Positions 1 through 7,498 of a stretch of DNA of 22,075 nt are shown here, one piece after another. Source of the stretch: CALLMJ01 sp964493765. Lineage in GTDB: Bacteria; Bacteroidota; Bacteroidia; J057; CALLMJ01. The stretch lies in assembly GCA_964493765.1 (NCBI GenBank), contig CAZBPK010000053.1:1-22075 (forward strand). Direction: 5' to 3'. The stretch's first letter is position 1. Every line of letters begins with the position of its first letter. The notes beneath the pieces were generated by a model. The model saw only the letters and a list, made by a program, of their open reading frames with translations. It made no database searches and was not told the DNA's origin. A program made the position numbers and the translations under genes.

Positions 1-121
1 CCTCATATTTTTGATGAATTATTGAGTTATAACGGAAAATTTTTACAAATATGCACAATTTTTTAAGAAATAAAAATTAAACCTCATACAAAGATTTGAT
101 AATCAATAAAATAATTCCAAA
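1..121. other. Intergenic left edge, no gene recognised
   Basis: This very AT-rich stretch lies downstream of the minus-strand adenosyltransferase gene. I see no convincing hairpin with a T-run and no tRNA-like structure. A minus-strand ATG at positions 4-6 could begin a gene lying outside the window, but only two codons are visible, so it is not called. Confidence 0.4.
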
Positions 122-670
122 TCAAGAATTGGGTTTCCACAAAGTTTCAGGGCTATTGTTCACATAAGACAAATATCTTGCAAAAACAAAAAGCCAATCG
201 GAAAGTCTATTTAGGAATTGTAAAATAATGGGATTAGTTTCCTCAAATTGAGAAAGTTCAACTACATTTCGTTCAGCTCTTCTACAAACACATCTAGCAA
301 CATGAGCATAAGAATTGCCCAAATTGCCACCGGGTAAAACAAAGTTTTTTAAAGGTGGTAAAATAGAATCTAGATGGTCTATATTATTTTCCATAGCTGT
401 TATTACATTTTCATCAATAGATGGTAATTTCATTTTAGAGTTTTCCTTATCTTCTGCTAATAAAGAACCTATATTAAACAATTGGTTTTGAATAGTTTCT
501 ATAAAGTTAATATAAAAGTTTTGTGAAGTTGAATCTTTTAAAACTCCAAGCCAAGAATTGAGTTCATCAACAGTGCCATAAGCCTCAATTTTGATATGAT
601 TTTTAGCTACTCTTGTACCTCCTATTAAAGAAGTTATGCCTTGGTCTCCTTTTTTTGTATAAATTTTCAT
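122..670 (-). CDS. Cob(I)alamin adenosyltransferase, PduO type
   Basis: The enzyme transfers the 5'-deoxyadenosyl group of ATP to cob(I)alamin and makes coenzyme B12 in the cytoplasm. The 182-residue product has the family's usual length and landmarks. An N-terminal nucleotide-binding segment TKKGDQGITSL starts near residue 5, followed by a conserved VDELNSWLG stretch. A CRRAERNVVEL helix lies near residue 128 with the family's Arg/Glu pair, and the C-terminal FLNRLSDWLFVFARYLS signature follows. It is the last gene of a minus-strand run, 10 nt after the exported protein at 681-1535, which itself overlaps the serine dehydratase gene. The start is the ATG at 668-670. No B12-dependent enzyme or cobalamin riboswitch is visible in the window, so its client enzyme must be elsewhere. 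The function is secure from motifs; the operon is inferred from spacing. Confidence 0.95.
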   Translation of the reverse strand: MKIYTKKGDQGITSLIGGTRVAKNHIKIEAYGTVDELNSWLGVLKDSTSQNFYINFIETIQNQLFNIGSLLAEDKENSKMKLPSIDENVITAMENNIDHLDSILPPLKNFVLPGGNLGNSYAHVARCVCRRAERNVVELSQFEETNPIILQFLNRLSDWLFVFARYLSYVNNSPETLWKPNS

Positions 671-680
671 AAATATTTGA

Positions 681-1535
681 TTAATCGTTGAAATCGCCTT
701 TTACAATTTGAAAATATTCCCGTTTATTGATACCCACAAAAATTAAATCAACTCTATCCGTAAACTCAAAATGCCCTCTCCAACCTGCAGTAATCATTTT
801 TGAAGGTACTTTTTGAGCTAACTCTTTTCCGCAATACACTTCATATCGAATGGATTGAATTCCATCATCAATAAAATAAATGAACTGTTTCAGATAAAAA
901 TCTGAAGAGGAAGTAAAAGAAGTAATTTTCTTTTTCATTTCTAATTGAACAGAATCACGATTTACATTCCAAGGAAGGCTATCAATTTTAATAACAAAAA
1001 AACCTTCATAATTATAAGGAATATGGTCATAATAAAGCCAAACATCTTTTTGATTCAGTAATATATTAATAGCTTTACGAATATTGGGCAAAGAACGGTA
1101 GCCAACTCTTGAGAGTTTAAGAGGGTAGAAATATTTTTTGTATTTGGTAAAGTGAGTAGAATCCATTTTATAGGATAAACCACCGTCAGAAATATAACCA
1201 CAATGTAAATTTACCTTTAAGAACTTCATCATTTTACCATTTTTATAGAAACGCAAGGCGTAATGATGTTCACAATAATCATTATAAGTTTGTTCGAATT
1301 CCCAATTTTTTTTCATCTCTTGAAGAATTTCACGATTTCTCAAAACAAAGTGTCTAATTTCAGATTGAATGGGCACTAACCAATAGTTATGCAAAGATAC
1401 TCCCACCATTTCCCATTCCCCCTCAGAGAAATCTAAATCATCAAGCATTTTTTTGGGTTCTGCGGAAATAAAAAAAGACCACAAAATAGAAATTGTAAAT
1501 AAAAATTTATAAAGAGTTGGGATTTTGATCATCAT
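681..1535 (-). CDS. Exported protein of unknown function
   Basis: I do not recognise this 284-residue protein. It begins with a hydrophobic stretch (residues about 8-24, KFLFTISILWSFFISA) ending in a plausible signal peptidase site before EPKK, so it is probably exported to the periplasm or outer membrane. The mature part is rich in Tyr, Lys and aromatic residues, has no transmembrane segment, and contains isolated cysteines (near NDYCEHH, NLHCGY and VYCGKE) without a metal-site pattern. Its start overlaps the end of the serine dehydratase gene by 29 nt, and its stop lies 10 nt before the adenosyltransferase start, so translation is probably coupled. ATG codons at 1533-1535 and 1530-1532 are equally possible. 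The tight packing suggests co-expression, not a shared pathway. Confidence 0.75.
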   Translation of the reverse strand: MMIKIPTLYKFLFTISILWSFFISAEPKKMLDDLDFSEGEWEMVGVSLHNYWLVPIQSEIRHFVLRNREILQEMKKNWEFEQTYNDYCEHHYALRFYKNGKMMKFLKVNLHCGYISDGGLSYKMDSTHFTKYKKYFYPLKLSRVGYRSLPNIRKAINILLNQKDVWLYYDHIPYNYEGFFVIKIDSLPWNVNRDSVQLEMKKKITSFTSSSDFYLKQFIYFIDDGIQSIRYEVYCGKELAQKVPSKMITAGWRGHFEFTDRVDLIFVGINKREYFQIVKGDFND

Positions 1536-2424
1536 TATTAAGAATTTCAGAAGGATTTTTTAAAACTTTTTCAGCGATTTTTTTTCCAGTAGGAGTAGCG
1601 GCTAAACCACCCAGTGCAGTTTCTTTATAGCGGGAGTCCATAGATTGTCCTACTTCACCCATCACATCAATTACTTCATCCACAGGGATTATGGAACTAT
1701 CACCTGCTAAAGCAATTTGAGCTGAAGCAAAAGCAATCACAGAAGCAGAAGCATTTCTTTTTACACAAGGAACTTCCACTAAACCAGCGATTGGGTCACA
1801 AATTAAACCCAACATATTCATAATGGTAATTGCGACAGAGTCAAAAATTTGATCAATGTTTCCGCCGAGGGCATAAACAATAGCCCCTGCACCCATAGCA
1901 GCAGCAGTGCCAGTTTCAGCTTGGCATCCTCCAACAGCACCAGCAATAGAGGCTCTTTGTTCTATAATTAATGCAATACCTGCAGAAACTAACATAGCTT
2001 CGTAAATAGTTTGATTTTCTAAATGATGTAAATCTTGTAGAGTAGTTAATACCCCTGGCAAAATTCCAGAAGCTCCTGCAGTAGGTGCAGCCACTATTCT
2101 TCCCATACAAGAATTGACTTCTTTGGCAGCTATACTTCTATAAACCAACATTTTAAATTCTTCACTTAATACTGTAACAGAACTATTTTTAATTTTTTTG
2201 GCGCCATTGTCAATCATACCGCTTATAGATTGCATATTTTGTGATAATCCTTTATCAATAGCATCTCGCATCACTATATATGCAGCAGAGAGACCGTCCC
2301 AGATTTGATTTTCTGAACGATTTCTAAGTTCCATTTCATAATGTAAAACCGGTTTCCAGACGGGTTCATGGCTGTGTTCACAGTAGTTTTTCCATTCCAA
2401 AAAACTTTCAAAATTTACACGCAT
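1507..2424 (-). CDS. sdaAA: L-serine dehydratase, iron-sulfur type, alpha domain
   Basis: This enzyme deaminates L-serine to pyruvate and ammonia using a 4Fe-4S cluster. The 305 residues correspond to the alpha (catalytic) domain only. Recognisable blocks are AAPTAGASGILPGVL (about 112-126), RASIAGAVGGCQAETGTAAA (about 157-176), LICDPIAGLVEVPC (about 207-220) and LGGLAATPTGKK near the C-terminus. Cys167, Cys209 and Cys220 are the expected cluster ligands. The beta domain, which is fused N-terminally in single-chain forms or encoded by a partner gene in two-subunit forms, is absent here and is not adjacent, so a separate beta gene is expected elsewhere. The start is the ATG at 2422-2424. It is the first gene of the minus-strand run and faces ugd. 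The family call is strong; the two-subunit organisation is inferred. Confidence 0.93.
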   Translation of the reverse strand: MRVNFESFLEWKNYCEHSHEPVWKPVLHYEMELRNRSENQIWDGLSAAYIVMRDAIDKGLSQNMQSISGMIDNGAKKIKNSSVTVLSEEFKMLVYRSIAAKEVNSCMGRIVAAPTAGASGILPGVLTTLQDLHHLENQTIYEAMLVSAGIALIIEQRASIAGAVGGCQAETGTAAAMGAGAIVYALGGNIDQIFDSVAITIMNMLGLICDPIAGLVEVPCVKRNASASVIAFASAQIALAGDSSIIPVDEVIDVMGEVGQSMDSRYKETALGGLAATPTGKKIAEKVLKNPSEILNNDDQNPNSL

Positions 2425-2431
2425 ACAAATG

Positions 2432-2439
2432 CAAATATA
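2432..2439 (-). promoter_or_regulatory. Putative -7 box for the serine dehydratase run
   Basis: Read on the minus strand this is TATATTTG, an exact match to the Bacteroidota -7 consensus TAnnTTTG, just upstream of the ATG at 2424. No TTTG is visible at the proper upstream spacing, so only half of the promoter is supported. Confidence 0.4.
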
Positions 2440-2503
2440 TGGTGTTTCTGGTAAATTGTTTACCTATTATAAATTTTTATTTTTCTTTATGGAATTACTT
2501 TTG

Positions 2504-2533
2504 TTGATTGATAGAAAAGATTTTGTAATTTTG
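2504..2533 (+). promoter_or_regulatory. Putative Bacteroidota-type promoter of ugd
   Basis: TTG at 2504-2506 is separated by 19 nt from TAATTTTG at 2526-2533, close to the Bacteroidota sigma-factor consensus. The ugd ATG lies 18 nt downstream, which gives a short leader. The match is by eye to a known consensus; no transcript data are available. Confidence 0.6.
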
Positions 2534-2551
2534 CGATACAAAAATAATTAA

Positions 2552-3862
2552 ATGAAAATTGCTGTAATTGGAACAGGATACGTTGGATTAGTAACAGGGA
2601 CATGTTTTGCTGAAACCGGTAATGAAGTTTTATGTGTGGACATTGATCAAGAAAAATTAAAAAAATTAAAATCAGGAGTAATAACTATTTATGAACCCGG
2701 TTTAGAACTGATTTTTTCTAGGAATATCAAAGAAAATCGTTTGTTTTTTACAGACTCTTTAAAAGAAGCAGTAGATTTTGCTGAAATGATTTTTCTTGCA
2801 TTACCTACCCCTCCTATGGAAGATGGATCCGCAGATTTAAAATATGTCTTAAATGTTGCTGAAGAAATTGCAGTTTACATGAAAGAATACAAAGTGATTG
2901 TCAATAAAAGTACTGTTCCTGTTGGAACTGCTGATAAAGTAACTGAAATTATTAAAAGTAAAACACAAGTTCCTTTTGATGTTGCTTCTAACCCTGAATT
3001 TTTGAGGGAAGGTTCTGCTGTTGAAGATTTTATGAGACCTGAAAGAGTAGTGGTTGGAACTTCTTCTGATAAAGTTAAAGAAATGATGGACATACTTTAC
3101 GCTCCTTATTTAAGAAGTGGAAATCCACTCATTTATATGGATGTAAGAAGTTCTGAATTAACTAAATATGCATCAAACGCTTTCTTAGCAACCAAAATTA
3201 GTTTTATGAATGAAATGGCTCAATTATGTGAAATCGTTGGTGGAAACATAGATTTAATTCGTAAAGGTATGGGAACAGATTCTCGTATAGGTAATCGTTT
3301 TTTATTCCCTGGTGTGGGTTATGGTGGCTCTTGTTTCCCGAAAGACGTAAAGGCTCTTATTCATACTTCTCATGAGCATGGTTATGAATTTAAAATTTTA
3401 GAAGCTGTTGAAGAAGTAAATACCATTCAAAAATCTCATATTGTTAAAAAAATTAAAAAATATTTTGGTAACCTAGAAGGAAAACAAATTGCTCTTTGGG
3501 GATTAGCTTTTAAGCCTAATACTGACGATATTCGTGAAGCCCCTTCTCTTGTAATCATCAATGAGTTGTTAGCTTTAGGTGCTAAAATAGTTGCTTTTGA
3601 CCCTGTAGCGATAGAATCCTATCAAAAATACTATCCTCAATTAAATATTGAATACACTGATAATCAATATAAAACTCTTGAAAATGCTGATGCTCTTGTC
3701 ATAGTAACCGAATGGAATGAGTTTAGAACTCCAGATTATGCTAAAATCAAATCTTTGCTAAAAAATCCCGTGATTTTTGATGGTAGAAACATTTTAGATG
3801 TTCATATTGTTAAAAAACATGGCTTTTATTATGAAAGTATTGGTAAACCTGCCATTCATTAA
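2552..3862 (+). CDS. ugd: UDP-glucose 6-dehydrogenase
   Basis: The enzyme oxidises UDP-glucose to UDP-glucuronate with two NAD+ molecules, supplying a precursor for surface polysaccharides. At 436 residues it has normal length and all three family domains. The N-terminal Rossmann fold carries GTGYVGLVTGTCFAETG (about 7-23). The middle domain has SNPEFLREGSAVEDF (about 146-160) and SELTKYASNAFLATKISFMNE with Lys205 and Asn209. The catalytic Cys261 lies in GYGGSCFPKD, and the C-terminal UDP-binding domain has WGLAFKPNTDDIREAPS. It starts the plus-strand run, followed 9 nt later by a small HMA-like protein and then a glycosyltransferase, with a flippase converging from the other side. This fits a glycan role. 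A related nucleotide-sugar dehydrogenase specificity (for example UDP-GlcNAc or GDP-mannose) is possible but less likely from these motifs. Confidence 0.95.
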   Translation: MKIAVIGTGYVGLVTGTCFAETGNEVLCVDIDQEKLKKLKSGVITIYEPGLELIFSRNIKENRLFFTDSLKEAVDFAEMIFLALPTPPMEDGSADLKYVLNVAEEIAVYMKEYKVIVNKSTVPVGTADKVTEIIKSKTQVPFDVASNPEFLREGSAVEDFMRPERVVVGTSSDKVKEMMDILYAPYLRSGNPLIYMDVRSSELTKYASNAFLATKISFMNEMAQLCEIVGGNIDLIRKGMGTDSRIGNRFLFPGVGYGGSCFPKDVKALIHTSHEHGYEFKILEAVEEVNTIQKSHIVKKIKKYFGNLEGKQIALWGLAFKPNTDDIREAPSLVIINELLALGAKIVAFDPVAIESYQKYYPQLNIEYTDNQYKTLENADALVIVTEWNEFRTPDYAKIKSLLKNPVIFDGRNILDVHIVKKHGFYYESIGKPAIH

Positions 3863-3871
3863 TAAATAGCT

Positions 3872-4081
3872 ATGAAAAATTATCATTTTAAAACTGATAT
3901 TCATTGTAAGGGTTGTCTTTCAAAAATTGAAAAAGCACTTCAAAATCAAAAAAACATAGATTCTTGGAAAGTTGATTGGAACTCCAAAATATTAGAAGTT
4001 CAGGGGGATATCCAAGATATTCAGAATTTTGAAGACACAATATTTGAACAAACTCAAGTATACATTGAAGAAGTGAAGTAA
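3872..4081 (+). CDS. Small HMA-like metal-binding protein
   Basis: This 69-residue protein resembles a single heavy-metal-associated domain. A beta strand is followed by HCKGC (residues 11-15), the usual CxxC metal loop of copper chaperones and P-type ATPase N-domains, then a helix (LSKIEKALQ), a strand (SWKVDWNSKILEVQG) and a second helix. The usual GMxCxxC is changed: there is no Met before the first Cys and a His sits in its place. It probably binds a soft metal ion in the cytoplasm. It lies 9 nt after ugd and 52 nt before a glycosyltransferase, so it is likely co-transcribed with glycan genes, and no copper ATPase is visible nearby. A longer antisense frame covers this gene but resembles nothing known. 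Confidence 0.8.
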   Translation: MKNYHFKTDIHCKGCLSKIEKALQNQKNIDSWKVDWNSKILEVQGDIQDIQNFEDTIFEQTQVYIEEVK

Positions 4082-4083
4082 AT

Positions 4084-4115
4084 TTGTTAGTTTCTGATAA
4101 AAAGAAACTTAACAA
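4084..4115 (+). other. Inverted repeat between HMA-like gene and glycosyltransferase
   Basis: TTGTTA (4084-4089) plus GTTTCT (4090-4095) pair with AGAAAC (4103-4108) and TAACAA (4110-4115). The loop is 7 nt and there is one bulged T at 4109. It starts a few bases after the HMA-like stop codon. No immediate T-run follows, so it is more likely an attenuator or RNA-stability hairpin than a full terminator. Confidence 0.45.
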
Positions 4116-4133
4116 TTTGATTGATATTTTAAA

Positions 4134-5234
4134 ATGGAAATTATTTGGATAACCGAGAACTACTATCCCAATAAAGGTGGTATGGCACAGTCTTGTGATA
4201 GAATTGTAAATGGATTGCGAAATTCTGGTTGGATAATTCATATTTTACATTTTTCTAATCGACACTCTAAAATTGTTATCCAGAAACAATTTAATGGAAG
4301 TTATATTGCTATTCCTACTTCTGAGAATTATCCGCATGCTTTACAATTAGGTTTTCAATATATTCAAAAAGAACTCCTCCAAACTCAACAATTGGTTGCA
4401 TTTGGAGGGTTTTTACCCATTTTATCTGTACAGACTTATGCTCTTTGGTTAAATATTCCTTATTCAGTTTGTATTCGTGGAAATGATTTTGATGTAGCTA
4501 TTTTTCATTATCAAAGAAAAGCAATTTTATTAGATACCCTGAAAAACGCCCATTCTATTATTACTAACACAACAGATAAAGCTATTAAAATTAATCAATT
4601 GTTAAATAATGATAAAGCAAAATTTATTGCTAATGGAATAGAAAATGATTGGAAAGCCTCTGATTATGAATTGAAATTTGCTAAACAATACAAAAAACAA
4701 TTTGAAAACCAAAAAATCATTGGTTTGTTTGGACAATTGAAAGAAAAAAAAGGCACATTATTTTTTTTAGAAGCAGTATTACAAGCAAAATTAATCAATG
4801 AGTTTCATTTCATTATTGCTGGAGAATTAGAAGAAAAAGTGATTCAGATGATGGAAACTCATCATTTTCATTACGAAAAATTAGAATTTATTGAACGCTT
4901 TCAATTGATTAAATACTATTTATCCTGTGATTGGATTGCTATTCCTTCATTTTATGATGGTATGCCTAACGTACTTTTAGAATCAATGGCATTAGGAATA
5001 CCTGTAATTGCTTCAGATGTTGATGGAATGAAAGATGTTATTTCTGATGAAAATTCAGGATTACTTTTTAAAAATCATGATTCCTCTGATTTGATTTTTA
5101 ATTTACAAAAGATTATCGATTTCTCTGATAGTGAATGGAATAAAATCAAAGAAAATGCAAAAAAATCCGTTATGGAAAAGTATAACTTAGGACTTGAAAT
5201 CCAAAATTTTAGAAAAGTTTTACAATTAGATTAA
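4134..5234 (+). CDS. Glycosyltransferase, GT4-like (GT-B fold)
   Basis: This 366-residue cytoplasmic or membrane-associated enzyme transfers a sugar from a nucleotide donor to a growing glycan. The N-terminal half has the glycine-rich acceptor loop YYPNKGGMAQSCDRI (about 10-24). The C-terminal half has a Rossmann strand IIGLFGQLKEKKG with the conserved Lys-Lys-Gly, and the donor-binding signature PSFYDGMPNVLLESMALG (about 271-288) with the E-x7-E type acidic region, followed by PVIASDVDGMKDVI. There is no signal peptide. The donor and acceptor cannot be read from the sequence. It ends 8 nt from the convergent flippase stop codon. With ugd upstream and the flippase opposite, a role in exopolysaccharide or O-antigen-like assembly is inferred. 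Confidence 0.9.
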   Translation: MEIIWITENYYPNKGGMAQSCDRIVNGLRNSGWIIHILHFSNRHSKIVIQKQFNGSYIAIPTSENYPHALQLGFQYIQKELLQTQQLVAFGGFLPILSVQTYALWLNIPYSVCIRGNDFDVAIFHYQRKAILLDTLKNAHSIITNTTDKAIKINQLLNNDKAKFIANGIENDWKASDYELKFAKQYKKQFENQKIIGLFGQLKEKKGTLFFLEAVLQAKLINEFHFIIAGELEEKVIQMMETHHFHYEKLEFIERFQLIKYYLSCDWIAIPSFYDGMPNVLLESMALGIPVIASDVDGMKDVISDENSGLLFKNHDSSDLIFNLQKIIDFSDSEWNKIKENAKKSVMEKYNLGLEIQNFRKVLQLD

Positions 5235-5242
5235 ATTAACTT

Positions 5243-6544
5243 TTAAGAAATTAACTTTTTAACTTGCCAGCCTATTACCCATTTAAAAAATACGTATGTA
5301 ATCAAAGAGTTTATTAAAATAACCATCACACAAGCACTCATACCGTATAATGGAACAAAATAGATATTAAGAAAAAAAACTATAGGAGCAGCAAGTAAGG
5401 AATACATTAAACTTAACCAAGTTTTTTCTAACAAAATGGTATAACGGACATACAATTGAGCCAATGCTTCAATTATCTTGGCAATTAATAAAATCCCTAA
5501 TACCCATAAAGCATCATAATAAGTTGATGGAAAAATTTGAAAAACTAAACCCAACCATGTACCCAAATAAATACCTCCACCAGCAACAAAAAGTAGAGCA
5601 AAAAGTCTTTTTTCGGTTCTTAATGTATGACCAAAATTATGTTCAATATCGGTTACTTTTAAAAAATCAGGAAGCATAACATTTAAAAAGGATATACTCA
5701 CAATGGGTATAATAGAAGCTAATTGGGTAGCAAGAGCATAGGAAGGCATTTGAGTATTAAAACTTGAATTTTCTAAGTAAAGTTTATCCAAAAAATTTAA
5801 AATAATTGCTAAACAAGCATTTAAAAATATAGGAAATGCGATTTTAAAAATTGGTTGAATAAATTTGGATTCTATACTCCAGTGAATTTCTTTTTGTAAA
5901 GACAAGAAAAATACTATAGAGATCATAAAATCTAATCCATAAAAACACCATAAACGAAAACTTACTGGTTCAGAATACCAATGAAAATATAAACCTAATA
6001 AAACAGGGATATGAACTAAAAACCTAAAAATTTGGATTTTTTGAATGAGTTTAATTTTTTTGGTAGCTAAAAGCCAAGCATTTAATATAAAATTAAAAGC
6101 TGCTACAAATACAGCAAATTGCAAAGCATAGCGATATTTCTCAAAATTAACATTGCTTTTATAAAATAATGCTTTAGCAATCCATAAATCCATTTTTAAC
6201 CCTAGAAAAATAGAAGCAATTATTAAATTGGGAATTAAAAATAATAAAAAAATGGTTCCATTAATTTTAGAGTGATCCTCTTGAAGGGTTTGATTTAACA
6301 ATTTCGTATGAGGTACGTAAAGACCCAAGTTAGCAATTAATGATACGGTAGAAATATAAAAAAAAAGATAGTTAAAAAGCCCAAAATCGGGGCGGCTCAT
6401 TAACTGAGTATAAAGAGGAATAAGAATCACCATTCCAGCTTTTACCAATATATCTAAAGAAAGTAAAGCAAAAAAACTTCTTACAGATGCATTATTTTTA
6501 TAATGTTTGATATAGAGCCTAAAAACCAATCTTTTAAAAGACAT
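5243..6544 (-). CDS. Polysaccharide flippase (Wzx-like, MOP superfamily)
   Basis: The 433-residue protein is almost entirely hydrophobic, with about 12 membrane segments separated by short charged loops. An N-terminal basic segment precedes FFALLSLDILVKAGMVILIPLYTQLMSRPDFG, the typical first-helix region of oligosaccharide flippases, including the LYT-x3-R-x2-FG pattern. Members translocate lipid-linked glycan units across the inner membrane. It begins 3 nt after the accA stop codon, so it is almost certainly co-transcribed with accA, and it converges on the glycosyltransferase. Which glycan it moves is unknown. A teichoic-acid or MATE-type exporter of the same superfamily is the main alternative. 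Confidence 0.88.
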   Translation of the reverse strand: MSFKRLVFRLYIKHYKNNASVRSFFALLSLDILVKAGMVILIPLYTQLMSRPDFGLFNYLFFYISTVSLIANLGLYVPHTKLLNQTLQEDHSKINGTIFLLFLIPNLIIASIFLGLKMDLWIAKALFYKSNVNFEKYRYALQFAVFVAAFNFILNAWLLATKKIKLIQKIQIFRFLVHIPVLLGLYFHWYSEPVSFRLWCFYGLDFMISIVFFLSLQKEIHWSIESKFIQPIFKIAFPIFLNACLAIILNFLDKLYLENSSFNTQMPSYALATQLASIIPIVSISFLNVMLPDFLKVTDIEHNFGHTLRTEKRLFALLFVAGGGIYLGTWLGLVFQIFPSTYYDALWVLGILLIAKIIEALAQLYVRYTILLEKTWLSLMYSLLAAPIVFFLNIYFVPLYGMSACVMVILINSLITYVFFKWVIGWQVKKLIS

Positions 6545-6547
6545 GAA

Positions 6548-7498
6548 TTATTTTTCAATAAACACACCCATTTTACAGAATTTTTCAATTCTGGAAGCAA
6601 TGAGTTTGGAGATATTCTTTTTTTGAAGTTTAGGAAGTTCTTCTAGAAGTGTATTTTTAACATTTTCAAAAGATTGTTGGGGATTTTTGTGGGCACCCCC
6701 AAGAGGTTCAGGAATAATACCATCTATCAATTTAAGTCTTAAATTATCAGCGGCTGTTAATTTAAGAGCTTCGGCGGCTTCTTCTTTATGGTCCCAATTA
6801 TGCCATAAAATAGAAGAACAAGACTCCGGTGAAATCACAGAATACCAAGTATTTTCTAACATAAAAACTTTATCCCCCACACCAATACCTAATGCACCAC
6901 CCGATGCACCTTCACCAATGACAATACATATAATTGGTACTCTTAACCGAAACATTTCACGAATATTCATAGCAATGGCTTCTCCTTGCCCCAGTTCTTC
7001 TGCATGTAAACCGGGATATGCACCAGGAGTATCAATGAATGTAATAACAGGTTTTCGAAATTTTTCTGCTAAACGCATTAATCTCAAAGCCTTTCTATAG
7101 CCCTCAGGGTTAGCCATTCCAAAATTTCTATATTGACGACTTTTGGTGTCCCTTCCTTTTTGCTGTCCTAAAACCATAACTGTTTGTCCGTCCAGCTTTG
7201 CTAAACCTCCTACTATTGCTTTATCATCGCCATAAAGTCTATCTCCATGAAGTTCATAAAAATCTGTGAAAATATTTTGGATATAATCCAAAGTATAAGG
7301 GCGGTCAGGGTGGCGAGAAAGCAGAACTTTTTGCCAATTTGTTAGATTACCATATATATTTTTTTTAAGTTCAATTACCTTATTTTCAAGCTCTTTAATT
7401 GCTGAACTCATATCAATATTATTTTGATCAGCCAAGGCTATCATTTCAGTAAGTTTTTTTTCTAATTCAGAAATAGGTTTTTCAAATTCAAGTTCCAT
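6548..7498 (-). CDS. accA: Acetyl-CoA carboxylase carboxyltransferase subunit alpha
   Basis: AccA and AccD form the carboxyltransferase that moves CO2 from biotin-BCCP to acetyl-CoA, making malonyl-CoA for fatty-acid synthesis. The 316-residue product opens with the family's EFEKPISELEKKL helix, then RHPDRPYTLDYI, FYELHGDRLYGDDKAIVGGLA, NFGMANPEGYRKALRLM, FIDTPGAYPGLHAEELGQGEAI and the oxyanion-hole segment GEGASGGALGIGVGD. I chose the ATG at 7496-7498 because it gives the usual N-terminus; a GTG 15 nt upstream (7511-7513) keeps the frame open but adds residues not typical of the family. The next gene, a flippase, starts 3 nt after the stop codon. The pairing of lipid and glycan genes is common enough in compact genomes to be chance. 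The identification is very secure. Confidence 0.97.
   Translation of the reverse strand: MELEFEKPISELEKKLTEMIALADQNNIDMSSAIKELENKVIELKKNIYGNLTNWQKVLLSRHPDRPYTLDYIQNIFTDFYELHGDRLYGDDKAIVGGLAKLDGQTVMVLGQQKGRDTKSRQYRNFGMANPEGYRKALRLMRLAEKFRKPVITFIDTPGAYPGLHAEELGQGEAIAMNIREMFRLRVPIICIVIGEGASGGALGIGVGDKVFMLENTWYSVISPESCSSILWHNWDHKEEAAEALKLTAADNLRLKLIDGIIPEPLGGAHKNPQQSFENVKNTLLEELPKLQKKNISKLIASRIEKFCKMGVFIEK

Noticed and set aside
2425..2551. Possible cobalamin or other riboswitch upstream of the serine dehydratase/adenosyltransferase run
   Set aside because: The 127-nt spacer shared with ugd shows no B12-box-like sequence and is too short for both promoters plus a riboswitch.
3888..4241. 117-codon antisense frame over the HMA-like gene
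   Set aside because: It overlaps two plausible genes, has no recognisable features, and the plus-strand frame has a clear CxxC domain.
6687..7100. 137-codon plus-strand frame inside accA
   Set aside because: It is antisense to a strongly conserved part of accA and resembles no protein.
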